DNA of 6,570 nucleotides from Veillonellaceae bacterium UBA5809 (GTDB taxonomy: Bacteria; Bacillota; Negativicutes; Veillonellales; Dialisteraceae): NCBI GenBank assembly GCA_002417965.1, contig DIDD01000145.1:1-6570 (forward strand), written 5' to 3'. Position 1 is the first letter of the stretch. Each line of letters opens with the position of its first letter. A program made the position numbers and the translations under genes. Below the pieces are notes generated by a model. That model worked only from the letters and a program-made list of their open reading frames with translations, made no database searches and had not been told where the DNA came from. Shown here piece after piece: positions 1-5,110 of the stretch.

Positions 1-386
1 GATGGAGAGGAACAGCAGAAAATATTGCAGGCCGTACGGTCAAGCGCATGCAGGAAGTCTTTGGAAGTATTCCTGGGAACATATTGGCAGCAGAGGGACC
101 GGCCATCGGGCCTTCCTGTTTTGAGGTCGGAGAGGATGTGCGGAAAGCTTTTGTATGTCTCTTTCAAGAAGAGCAGCAAAATTGTCTATTCAGGAACAAA
201 GGAGGCGGAAAATATCTTTTTAGTCTTGCCGAAGCAAACCGCCTCTTGATGATTAGGGCAGGAATACGTCCGGAGCATATTGAACTGTCGGATATATGCA
301 CATATACAAGGGATGATCTTTTCTATTCTCACCGTCATTCGGGGGGCAGGACGGGACGGCATATGACGGTGGTCATGCTGAAATGA
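1..386 (+). CDS. pgeF: PgeF/YfiH-type peptidoglycan editing factor (multicopper polyphenol oxidase fold), 3' part only
   Basis: The reading frame enters from the left edge (first complete codon at base 3) and gives the last 127 residues of a protein that is usually about 250-280 residues. Seen: it opens with WRGT, followed by an A-G-K/R-T-V helix, then GPAIGPSCFEVGEDV, an EANR helix, a conserved Cys in DICTYT, and a C-terminal LFYSHRHSGGRTGR block. This order is characteristic of the DUF152/YfiH/YlmD/PgeF family. Known of the family: a cytoplasmic protein with a metal site, linked to purine nucleoside metabolism and, in E. coli, to keeping wrong amino acids out of peptidoglycan precursors. 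The His and Cys metal ligands lie mostly upstream of WRGT and so are outside the window. No terminator separates the stop codon from the next promoter; the first one is at 488-519. An internal ATG at 48 is not a start, because family-conserved sequence continues upstream of it. Confidence 0.88.
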   Translation, partial: WRGTAENIAGRTVKRMQEVFGSIPGNILAAEGPAIGPSCFEVGEDVRKAFVCLFQEEQQNCLFRNKGGGKYLFSLAEANRLLMIRAGIRPEHIELSDICTYTRDDLFYSHRHSGGRTGRHMTVVMLK

Positions 387-433
387 GGAAAACTTACTGT
401 TGTATGCTGTATGGATTTAGAGATTTTCAGGTG

Positions 434-463
434 TTGACACTTTCCTTTAGCATAATGTATAAT
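434..463 (+). promoter_or_regulatory. Sigma-A-type promoter for the PEB1a-like binding-protein gene
   Basis: A perfect -35 TTGACA (434-439) and a perfect -10 TATAAT (458-463) are separated by 18 bases. Transcription should begin near 470, leaving a leader of about 118 nt before the ATG at 588. That leader contains an intrinsic-terminator hairpin starting only about 18 nt after the predicted start, so full-length expression would need read-through or antitermination. Both boxes match consensus, so the call is strong; the start point is inferred from spacing. Confidence 0.82.
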
Positions 464-487
464 TAAATAACGAAAATATACGGCAAA

Positions 488-519
488 GGCGCCCTCTCTT
501 TCAGGAGGGTGCCCTTTTT
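488..519 (+). terminator. Rho-independent terminator or attenuator in the leader
   Basis: The arms 488-496 (GGCGCCCTC) and 505-513 (GAGGGTGCC) pair over 9 bp with one G-U wobble around an 8-base loop. A C and five T (515-519) follow directly. This has the form of an intrinsic terminator. It lies downstream of the 434-463 promoter and upstream of the 588 gene. It may therefore end pgeF transcription arriving from the left, attenuate the binding-protein transcript, or do both. Confidence 0.7.
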
Positions 520-547
520 GCATGCATAATGTCTGCAGAAAAAAGGC
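511..547 (+). other. Possible alternative (anti-terminator) hairpin
   Basis: Bases 511-522 (GCC, a bulged C, TTTTT, GCA) can pair with 534-547 (TGC, a short bulge AGA, AAAAA, GGC). This would capture the last bases of the terminator's 3' arm and its U-run, so it cannot form together with the 488-519 hairpin. The helix has two bulges and an A-U-rich centre, so it is weaker than the terminator. No sensor domain (T-box, riboswitch or protein-binding consensus) is recognisable in the short leader. This is a structural suggestion only. Confidence 0.25.
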
Positions 548-572
548 ATAAAAAGGCCGTCCTGTGCGAAGA

Positions 573-582
573 AAGGAAGGGG
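573..582 (+). promoter_or_regulatory. Ribosome binding site fixing the start at 588
   Basis: The purine-rich AAGGAAGGGG run ends 5 bases before ATG 588, with GGAAGG 7 bases away. It lies inside the longer frame that would start at GTG 564. That makes 564 unlikely and supports a signal peptide starting MMGMRK. Confidence 0.75.
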
Positions 583-587
583 TAGAA

Positions 588-1418
588 ATGATGGGAATGA
601 GAAAACTGATGGGCGTGCTGCTGGGAGCATGCCTTTTGACAGCCGGTCTTGCAGGGTGCGGCGGCCAGGGGGGCAGCGGATCTTCAGGCGCGCCGGCACA
701 GTCTACAACACTGCAGCAGGTCAAGGACAGAGGAGTATTGAAAGTGGGGATCCGTGTGGATGTGCCCCGGCTTGGATATAAAGATCCTGCAACAGGGAAA
801 ATTGAGGGACTGGAGATTGATCTGGCCCATTTGCTGGCGAAAAAAATTTTGGGAGATGAGAATAAGGTAGAATTGATTCCTGTAACGGCAAAATCAAGGG
901 GAGCTTTGATCGACAACGGAGACATTGATGCCACTATTTCCATTTTTACAATTACGGATGAGCGAAAAAAAAGTTATAATTTTTCCGCTCCTTATTATGT
1001 GGATCATGTGGGACTGATGGTTAAGAAGGATTCGGGAATTAACAGTCTAAAGGACATGGATGGCAAAACTGTGGGATCAGCGCAGGGATCTACCGCGGGG
1101 AAAGCGGTTATGGATGAGGCCAAAAAAGAAGGAATCAATATCAAGGTCAGTGAGTTTGCGTCCCACACGGAAATTAAATCCGCATTGGAGGCAGGCCGTG
1201 TTGATGCCCACTGCGGAGATATTATGATTATTTCAGGATATTATCTGAATAATCCGGATTATAAGGTGCTTCCCGACCGTTTCATGTATGAAGAACAGGG
1301 AATTGTGACTAAGAAAAATAATACAGAACTTGCCAAGGCTGCCGATGATTTAATTAAAGAGCTTGATCAGTCAGGACAACTGAAGCAGATGCGTGAGAAG
1401 TGGGGATTTATTGACTGA
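588..1418 (+). CDS. PEB1a-like amino acid (Asp/Glu type) ABC transporter substrate-binding lipoprotein
   Basis: This 276-residue surface lipoprotein is expected to bind an acidic or polar amino acid and pass it to an ABC importer. A lipoprotein signal peptide (MRK, hydrophobic run, LAGC) ends at Cys24, followed by a Gly/Ser linker. The mature part is a family 3 solute-binding domain (SBP_bac_3, about residues 40-276). Blocks such as LGYKDPATGKIEGLEIDLA, KSRGALIDNG (102-111), FTITDERK (120-127), YNFSAPYY and EQGIVTKK closely match Campylobacter PEB1a, which binds Asp/Glu. From my memory of PEB1a, the ligand-binding Arg67, Arg89 and Asp174 correspond to Arg104, Arg126 and Asp211 here, while Lys19, Thr82 and Tyr156 become Arg56, Ile119 and His193. 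ATG 588 is chosen because AAGGAAGGGG (573-582) lies just upstream; a GTG at 564 would precede this site. The ATGs at 591 and 597 are weaker options. The gene stands alone, between its own promoter and a terminator, with no permease or ATPase beside it. Confidence 0.88.
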   Translation: MMGMRKLMGVLLGACLLTAGLAGCGGQGGSGSSGAPAQSTTLQQVKDRGVLKVGIRVDVPRLGYKDPATGKIEGLEIDLAHLLAKKILGDENKVELIPVTAKSRGALIDNGDIDATISIFTITDERKKSYNFSAPYYVDHVGLMVKKDSGINSLKDMDGKTVGSAQGSTAGKAVMDEAKKEGINIKVSEFASHTEIKSALEAGRVDAHCGDIMIISGYYLNNPDYKVLPDRFMYEEQGIVTKKNNTELAKAADDLIKELDQSGQLKQMREKWGFID

Positions 1419-1425
1419 TTGAGGA

Positions 1426-1490
1426 TCAAGCCGACAAAAAACGGATCTGCGGAGAAGTCATTTTCTTCGCAGATCCGTTTTTTGTCTTGA
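1426..1490. terminator. Bidirectional terminator between convergent genes
   Basis: A 19-bp perfect inverted repeat (1433-1451 with 1468-1486) extends inward by five more pairs, one of them G-U (1452-1456 with 1463-1467), leaving a six-base loop at 1457-1462. Outside it, TCAA (1426-1429) and TTGA (1487-1490) can also pair across a three-base bulge. Each arm ends in a run of six A or T, so the RNA of either strand has a GC-rich hairpin followed by U6. It lies 7 bases past the stop of the plus-strand lipoprotein gene and 2 bases past the stop of the minus-strand operon, so it most likely ends both. Confidence 0.92.
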
Positions 1491-1492
1491 TT

Positions 1493-1723
1493 TTATAAAC
1501 TCCGTTCACCCAGGACAGGATGGCGGACGGGCCGTAGGCTGCGGTGTTCTATAAGGAAGAGCGCAGCCTCCATGGAAATGTCCTCCCGCCGATCTCCATT
1601 TTCGTAGACAGCAAGGGGACAATCTGTATCTATTTCGCTGCCTGGGAGATATACATATTCAGATGTCTGGGGATCTCCGTAAATATAACCGCACAGAAGC
1701 CGGCTTTCTGTCATTTTTTTCAT
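1493..1723 (-). CDS. Hypothetical 76-residue protein, last gene of the minus-strand operon
   Basis: I do not recognise this protein. It is predicted soluble and charged, with no signal peptide or membrane segment. Visible features are a GYIYGDP turn, a YVYLPGSEIDTDCPLAVYENGD stretch that looks like short beta strands, a probable helix (MEAALFLIEHRS, about residues 51-62), and a basic tail containing RPVRHP. Support for its being real: its ATG overlaps the stop of the phosphoesterase gene by four bases (ATGA, 1723-1720), GGAG sits 7 bases upstream of the ATG within the phosphoesterase gene, and the frame ends just before a strong terminator. Translation is therefore probably coupled to the upstream gene. 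A start at the ATG of Met4 is possible but fits the SD site less well. Function is unknown; an accessory role to the phosphoesterase is only a guess from position. Confidence 0.62.
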   Translation of the reverse strand: MKKMTESRLLCGYIYGDPQTSEYVYLPGSEIDTDCPLAVYENGDRREDISMEAALFLIEHRSLRPVRHPVLGERSL

Positions 1724-2430
1724 ATATCAGCTCCAAAATCATGAATACAGCAGGGAATAAACTTCAGATAATCAGCTGATGTCAGGTGCAGCCGGATGCC
1801 TTCCAGTGTTTCGGGAAGATTGGAGAAATTGGCTTCTCCGTGTATATGTCCGTAAATACATTCCTGCACACCGTATTCTTTCATCAGAAGAAGCATTCTG
1901 GTAGGCTGTCTCTTATCATCAAAAGGTGGGTAGTGAGTGACGGCTATTAATTCAGGACGGTTTAGCTTTACGGCCTCCTGAAGAGAACGGGTCATCCGTT
2001 CTTCTTCCCGCCGCAGGATAGGAATATCTTTTTCTGTAAAGGCAGGGGATGTTTCAGGAATCCAGCCTCTTGTGCCGGCTAAGGCAGCCGAACCAGACGC
2101 CAATGCCGTATTGTGCAGAAACTCGAAAGCATTTCCTGTCAGACGGTTCATTTTTGTGACGGTATCCCACCAATAATCATGGTTTCCGCGGACAATAATT
2201 TTTCGTCCGGGAAGAGAAGCAATCATCAGCAAGTCAGACTCGGCTTCTTTCAGATTCATGGCCCACGAGAGGTCACCGGCCAGAATAACTGTATCTTCTT
2301 TTTTTATATATTTTTTCCAGGACTCCATGATTTTTCGGCGGTGATCCGTCCAGATGCTGCCAAAAATGTCCATGGGTTTGGATGGGGGATCCCCGGATAA
2401 GTGAAAATCACTGAATGCAAATAGTTTCAT
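1720..2430 (-). CDS. Calcineurin-like metallophosphoesterase (COG1768-type predicted phosphohydrolase)
   Basis: This 236-residue cytoplasmic enzyme is expected to hydrolyse a phosphoester using two metal ions; its substrate is unknown. All calcineurin-like motifs are visible in order: DFH (Asp8, His10), GDLSW (Asp53), GNHDYWW (Asn83, His84), THYPP (His166) and GHIHG (His195, His197). The KPMDIFG segment near residues 18-24 and the YWW after GNHD are typical of the bacterial subgroup filed under COG1768. No signal peptide is present, and the length suits a single domain. The ATG at 2430 puts Met1 directly before the first beta strand (KLFAFSDFHL). No strong SD is visible; only nine bases separate it from the upstream DUF4931 stop, so translation may depend on reinitiation from that gene. 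It overlaps the downstream 76-residue gene by four bases. The catalytic set is complete, so an active enzyme is inferred. Confidence 0.9.
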   Translation of the reverse strand: MKLFAFSDFHLSGDPPSKPMDIFGSIWTDHRRKIMESWKKYIKKEDTVILAGDLSWAMNLKEAESDLLMIASLPGRKIIVRGNHDYWWDTVTKMNRLTGNAFEFLHNTALASGSAALAGTRGWIPETSPAFTEKDIPILRREEERMTRSLQEAVKLNRPELIAVTHYPPFDDKRQPTRMLLLMKEYGVQECIYGHIHGEANFSNLPETLEGIRLHLTSADYLKFIPCCIHDFGADI

Positions 2431-2439
2431 AAGCGGTAT

Positions 2440-3201
2440 CTATTCATCAAAATAAGATTGGGATTTTAATTTTTTTAAAATTACATGTCTGCTTTCCGCA
2501 TTGACCACCTGTGTTATTTTGTATCCAAGATAAAGAGGACTGGCAATATAGCGCGGAAATATTTTTACATAAATATTTTTCAGGCGGTAAAAAAATAAAT
2601 TATAGCTGTCACAAGGGATGGGAAAATCATGAAGAACAAATTTTACGATGGTCTGCATGGTATCCGCAAATGTATCAGTCGTTCCGTCAGGCTTCAGCAT
2701 CACATTGAATTCCGCCATGCCGCATATGGGATAGTCGGACAATGTGGCAATGCAGCTGCGGTCTTCGTGAAATACAGGACCCCAAAAATTTTCATCCCGG
2801 ATATTATCTGTGTAATCATAATGGTACATGCCGATGATCTGGGAGTGGGGATGACGGATGGATCCGCCTGAACGGGGACCAAAGTTACGGAAGTAGATGA
2901 CAGATTTAAAACGGCGGTCCTTTTCCATCTGATGCCATTTTTCAAGGCCAAAGGAGACAACTTCATGAAGCTGCCCCGGGCTGTATTCCGACAGTTCACT
3001 TTTGTGGCGGTCTGTTTCAATCAGGACTGTGGGCCATGTGTCACTGAATACAGGATATTTGTTCATAAGCCAGATCATTTCCCCCCGTTTTTCCAAGATA
3101 TTAGTCAATTTTTCGGGGGTACAAAAAGGACAGGCATCATGATTTTTGGAATAAGGTTTTTTCCTGCCTATACAGAGGTCAAATTGGATTGGGTTTGTCA
3201 T
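2440..3201 (-). CDS. DUF4931 protein, GalT/HIT-like nucleotidyltransferase fold
   Basis: This 253-residue cytoplasmic protein resembles galactose-1-phosphate uridylyltransferases but belongs to the DUF4931 type. Seen: IGRKKP near the N-terminus, a Cys pair CPFC (24-27) likely to bind zinc, MNKYPVFSDTWPTVLIET (46-63), KSVIYFRNFGPRSGGS, and the HPHSQ motif (117-121). In GalT and HIT enzymes an H-x-H-x-Q/H motif supplies the His that becomes nucleotidylated; His119 is the equivalent candidate. The typical GalT N-H-G context is replaced by SGGSIRHPH, so the sugar specificity of GalT should not be assumed. The ATG at 3201 has GAGAGG 8 bases upstream and an extended -10 promoter just before it. It is the first gene of a three-gene operon with a phosphoesterase, which suggests phosphate-ester or nucleotide chemistry; that link is inference. 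The real substrate is unknown. Confidence 0.82.
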   Translation of the reverse strand: MTNPIQFDLCIGRKKPYSKNHDACPFCTPEKLTNILEKRGEMIWLMNKYPVFSDTWPTVLIETDRHKSELSEYSPGQLHEVVSFGLEKWHQMEKDRRFKSVIYFRNFGPRSGGSIRHPHSQIIGMYHYDYTDNIRDENFWGPVFHEDRSCIATLSDYPICGMAEFNVMLKPDGTTDTFADTMQTIVKFVLHDFPIPCDSYNLFFYRLKNIYVKIFPRYIASPLYLGYKITQVVNAESRHVILKKLKSQSYFDE

Positions 3202-3226
3202 GGATTCTGCCTCTCATTCTTTATTT

Positions 3227-3235
3227 ATTATAACA
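3227..3235 (-). promoter_or_regulatory. Extended -10 promoter of the minus-strand operon
   Basis: On the minus strand the sequence reads TGTTATAAT: a perfect -10 (3232-3227) with a TGn extension (3235-3233). A TTGACA lies further upstream (3251-3246), but only 13 bases separate it from the -10, too few for a normal -35. The extended -10 is therefore the likely main contact. Transcription would start near 3220, giving a leader of about 19 nt that still contains the GAGAGG ribosome site (3215-3210). Confidence 0.6.
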
Positions 3236-3300
3236 TACGTGTCTCTGTCAAAGAGGAGGGAAACAGACAAAATACAATAGAACAGAAAAACAAATGGAAA

Positions 3301-3335
3301 AAGGATTTTCTATAAAAATCTTTGACAATTCAAAG
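3301..3335 (+). promoter_or_regulatory. Candidate operator: two inverted repeats at the -35 of the ABC operon
   Basis: Two dyads adjoin each other. The first is GATTTT-CTATA-AAAATC (3304-3309 and 3315-3320), which can be extended outward by AA/TT across one mismatch. The second is CTTTG-ACAATT-CAAAG (3320-3324 and 3331-3335), which overlaps the -35 box. Either could bind a dimeric regulator. The first dyad loosely recalls a CodY box, but with about five mismatches. AT-rich DNA makes such repeats fairly easily, so this stays tentative. Confidence 0.33.
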
Positions 3336-3350
3336 GATATCAGATAAAAT
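3322..3350 (+). promoter_or_regulatory. Sigma-A-type promoter of the amino acid ABC operon
   Basis: A perfect -35 TTGACA (3322-3327) and a -10 TAAAAT (3345-3350, one mismatch) are separated by exactly 17 bases. Transcription should begin near 3357, giving a leader of about 59 nt before the GTG at 3416. The leader is AT-rich and shows only weak TAAAG/CTTTA pairing (3358-3373), with no recognisable riboswitch or T-box. This promoter most likely drives all four transport genes. Confidence 0.82.
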
Positions 3351-3400
3351 AAATTTGTAAAGTAATTTCTTTAAACATGTAAAGAGGTAGAGAGATCAAA

Positions 3401-3406
3401 AGGGAG
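3401..3406 (+). promoter_or_regulatory. Ribosome binding site supporting the GTG start at 3416
   Basis: AGGGAG is preceded by AAA and lies 9 bases before GTG 3416. No in-frame ATG fits the signal peptide better, so this site decides a non-ATG start. Confidence 0.65.
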
Positions 3407-3415
3407 CTGTTAAAA

Positions 3416-4228
3416 GTGACACATTGGAAGAAATTTATAACAGCAGGTCTGGCCGTACTGGGAACGGCAGCATTAATAGCCGGCTGTTCGGGAAATGCAG
3501 GAAGCAGCCATTCTGCAGAATCTTTACAGAGTGCTCCTGAAAAAGCATTCGTGATTGGGCTGGATGATAATTTTCCTCCCTTCGGATTTCATGACAAGCA
3601 GGGGAATTTGGTGGGTTTTGATGTGGATATGGCGAAAGAGGCGGCCCGAAGAATGGGCGTAAAGGCAGAATTTAAGCCCATTGACTGGAGTGCCAAGGAA
3701 GCGGAATTGAAAGGTCATAAAATTGATGCCATATGGAGCGGACTGTCCATCACTCCGCAGCGGGAAGAGAAAATGCTGTTTTCCAGACCTTATCAGAATG
3801 CACGCCAGATTATCCTGGTTAAAGAGGATTCTCCTATACGCAGCAAGTCTGATCTGGCCGGGAAAACGGTGGGGACGCAGGAGGGGAGTACAGGTCTGGC
3901 AGCCATTAATAAAGATACGGATATGAAGGCTCAGCTGAAGGATTTAAAGTTATATTCTGACAATGTTTCCGGATTTATGGATTTAAAGATTGGCAGGATC
4001 GATGCCATGGTTGTGGCGGAGGTAGTGGCGCTTTATTATAATCATCAAAATCAGGCGGGGTTCAGAGTCGTCGACGGAGGTTATGATTTTGTTCCTACGG
4101 GGGTTGGCATCGCTAAGGATAATCAGGCGCTTAAAGATCAGCTGGATAAGGCACTGGAGTCTATGCATGAGGACGGAACCGCCTCCGAAATTTCAAAGAA
4201 ATGGTTTGGGGAAGATATTACAAAGTAA
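3416..4228 (+). CDS. Amino acid ABC transporter substrate-binding lipoprotein 1 (family 3), pocket Asp replaced
   Basis: This 270-residue lipoprotein is the first gene of the transport operon. The signal peptide (THWKK, hydrophobic run, LIAGC) gives a lipidated Cys24. The rest is an SBP_bac_3 domain: GLDDNFPPFGF (48-58), GNLVGFDVDMA (63-73), EFKPIDW (85-91), WSGLSITPQR (107-116), GKTVGTQEGS and a C-terminal ISKKWFG. Arg116 is the residue that in this family holds the ligand carboxylate. The position that normally carries the amino-binding Asp (D-A-x-x-x-D, as in GlnH and in the next gene) is Ala201, followed by Glu202 (codons at 4016 and 4019). The ligand may therefore differ from the next gene's, or Glu202 may compensate. 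Large parts are identical to the next protein, so the pair looks like a tandem duplication. Start is GTG with AGGGAG upstream. Seventeen bases separate it from the next gene. The exact amino acid cannot be read from sequence. Confidence 0.87.
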   Translation: MTHWKKFITAGLAVLGTAALIAGCSGNAGSSHSAESLQSAPEKAFVIGLDDNFPPFGFHDKQGNLVGFDVDMAKEAARRMGVKAEFKPIDWSAKEAELKGHKIDAIWSGLSITPQREEKMLFSRPYQNARQIILVKEDSPIRSKSDLAGKTVGTQEGSTGLAAINKDTDMKAQLKDLKLYSDNVSGFMDLKIGRIDAMVVAEVVALYYNHQNQAGFRVVDGGYDFVPTGVGIAKDNQALKDQLDKALESMHEDGTASEISKKWFGEDITK

Positions 4229-4230
4229 CA

Positions 4231-4236
4231 AAGGGG
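4231..4236 (+). promoter_or_regulatory. Ribosome binding site fixing the start at 4246
   Basis: AAGGGG sits in the 17-base gap between the two binding-protein genes. It is 9 bases before ATG 4246 but directly adjacent to the in-frame ATG at 4237, and a longer frame from 4201 would start inside the previous gene. The spacing selects 4246. Confidence 0.72.
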
Positions 4237-4245
4237 ATGGCAGAT

Positions 4246-5040
4246 ATGACATGGAAAAAATGGGCAGCTGCGGGTCTGATGGCAGCTGCGGCCGCCGGTC
4301 TGCTTGCGGGCTGCGGCAGCAGCACAAAAGCGGTTTCTTCCGCATCTGTACCGCAGAAAATTGTTGTCGGTCTGGATGATAGTTTCCCGCCGATGGGATT
4401 TAAAGATGAAAGCGGAAACCTGGTGGGCTTTGATATTGATCTGGCCCGTGCGGTAGCCAAAGAAGCCGGCGTGCAGGTGGAATTTAAGCCGATTGACTGG
4501 AACAGCAAGGAGGCAGAGCTTTCTTCAGGCCGGATCGACTGCCTTTGGAACGGGCTCACGATCACTGATGAACGGAAACAAAAAATTGATTTTTCCCAGC
4601 CGTATATGAATAATGATCAAATTATCGTGACGATGAAGGATTCTGCTGTTTCTTCCAAAGAAGATCTCTCAGGGAAAATTGTGGGCACTCAGGAGGGGAG
4701 CAGCAGTGTAGATGCCCTGAATAAAATGCCGGAGCTGAAAAAAAGTTTTAAGGAATTAAAGTTGTATGGAGATTTTACTTCGGCGTTGATGGATTTGCAG
4801 GCAGGACGCTTGGATGCAGTGGTGATTGACAGCGTGGTCGGCCGTTATTATATGACAAAAAAGCCGGACGTTTTTAAAGAATTACCCGGGAAACTGGCGA
4901 CGGAGCAGTTTGGCGTAGGGGTTAAAAAAGGAAATGAGCCGCTGCTGAACCTGATTAATCAGGGACTGGACAAGGTCCGGAAGGACGGAACCGGGGCACA
5001 GATTTCACAAAAGTGGTTCGGAATGAATGTTATGAATTGA
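4246..5040 (+). CDS. Amino acid ABC transporter substrate-binding lipoprotein 2 (family 3)
   Basis: This 264-residue lipoprotein is a paralogue of the preceding one. Its signal peptide (TWKKW, Ala-rich core, LLAGC) gives a lipidated Cys23, then a Ser/Ala linker and an SBP_bac_3 domain: GLDDSFPPMGF (42-52), GNLVGFDIDLA (57-67), EFKPIDW (79-85), WNGLTITDER (101-110), GKIVGTQEGSS, LDAVVID (189-195), QFGVGVKKG and ISQKWFG near the end. Arg110 and Asp195 occupy the positions that in this family bind the carboxylate and amino group of an L-amino acid, so a classical amino acid pocket is expected. Compared with its neighbour, Phe56 becomes Met50 in the FPP-x-GF wall of the site. It is followed by a stem-loop (5050-5081) and then the permease. 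Specificity is unknown; a polar amino acid or cystine-like ligand is the usual range of such proteins. Confidence 0.9.
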   Translation: MTWKKWAAAGLMAAAAAGLLAGCGSSTKAVSSASVPQKIVVGLDDSFPPMGFKDESGNLVGFDIDLARAVAKEAGVQVEFKPIDWNSKEAELSSGRIDCLWNGLTITDERKQKIDFSQPYMNNDQIIVTMKDSAVSSKEDLSGKIVGTQEGSSSVDALNKMPELKKSFKELKLYGDFTSALMDLQAGRLDAVVIDSVVGRYYMTKKPDVFKELPGKLATEQFGVGVKKGNEPLLNLINQGLDKVRKDGTGAQISQKWFGMNVMN

Positions 5041-5049
5041 CAGAGACGG

Positions 5050-5081
5050 ACAACAGCCGGCGTTTACCGTCGGCTTCTTGT
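5050..5081 (+). other. Stem-loop between binding-protein and permease genes
   Basis: AGCCGGCG (5055-5062) pairs with CGTCGGCT (5068-5075), 8 bp with one G-U, around a five-base loop. ACAA (5050-5053) and TTGT (5078-5081) extend the stem across a small internal loop. No U-run follows (GCGTTTCAT), so it is a poor intrinsic terminator. In ABC operons such intergenic hairpins often shield the 3' end of binding-protein mRNA, giving more lipoprotein than permease. That role is inferred here. Confidence 0.5.
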
Positions 5082-5110
5082 GCGTTTCATAGGTCCGGAG
5101 GGAGTTATTG

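Noticed and set aside
564..587. GTG start eight codons upstream of the PEB1a-like gene
   Set aside because: The Shine-Dalgarno run (573-582) lies inside this extension, and the added residues (RRKEGVE) would put charged sequence before a normal signal peptide.
335..943. Long minus-strand open frame of 202 codons opposite pgeF, the leader and the lipoprotein gene
   Set aside because: It crosses the 3' end of one clear gene, a promoter, a terminator and half of another clear gene. Its translation is low-complexity Pro/Ser-rich in places and matches no family.
3227..3251. TTGACA (3251-3246) as the -35 partner of the minus-strand TATAAT
   Set aside because: The spacer is only 13 bases. The TGn extension next to the -10 explains the promoter better.
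2629..3315. Plus-strand frames opposite the DUF4931 gene (for example 2629-2871 and 2932-3315)
   Set aside because: They are antisense shadows of a gene with clear CPFC and HPHSQ motifs, and have no convincing ribosome sites or family features.
3304..3318. CodY box
   Set aside because: About five mismatches to AATTTTCWGAAAATT in AT-rich DNA is too weak to call. It is kept only as part of the candidate dyad.
3351..3415. T-box, riboswitch or attenuator in the ABC operon leader
   Set aside because: The leader is about 59 nt and AT-rich, with only a 5-bp TAAAG/CTTTA pairing and no terminator or known aptamer motif.
4201..4245. Longer start for the second binding protein at 4201 or 4237
   Set aside because: 4201 is inside the previous gene, and 4237 directly abuts the AAGGGG site. 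4246 has proper spacing and a normal signal peptide.
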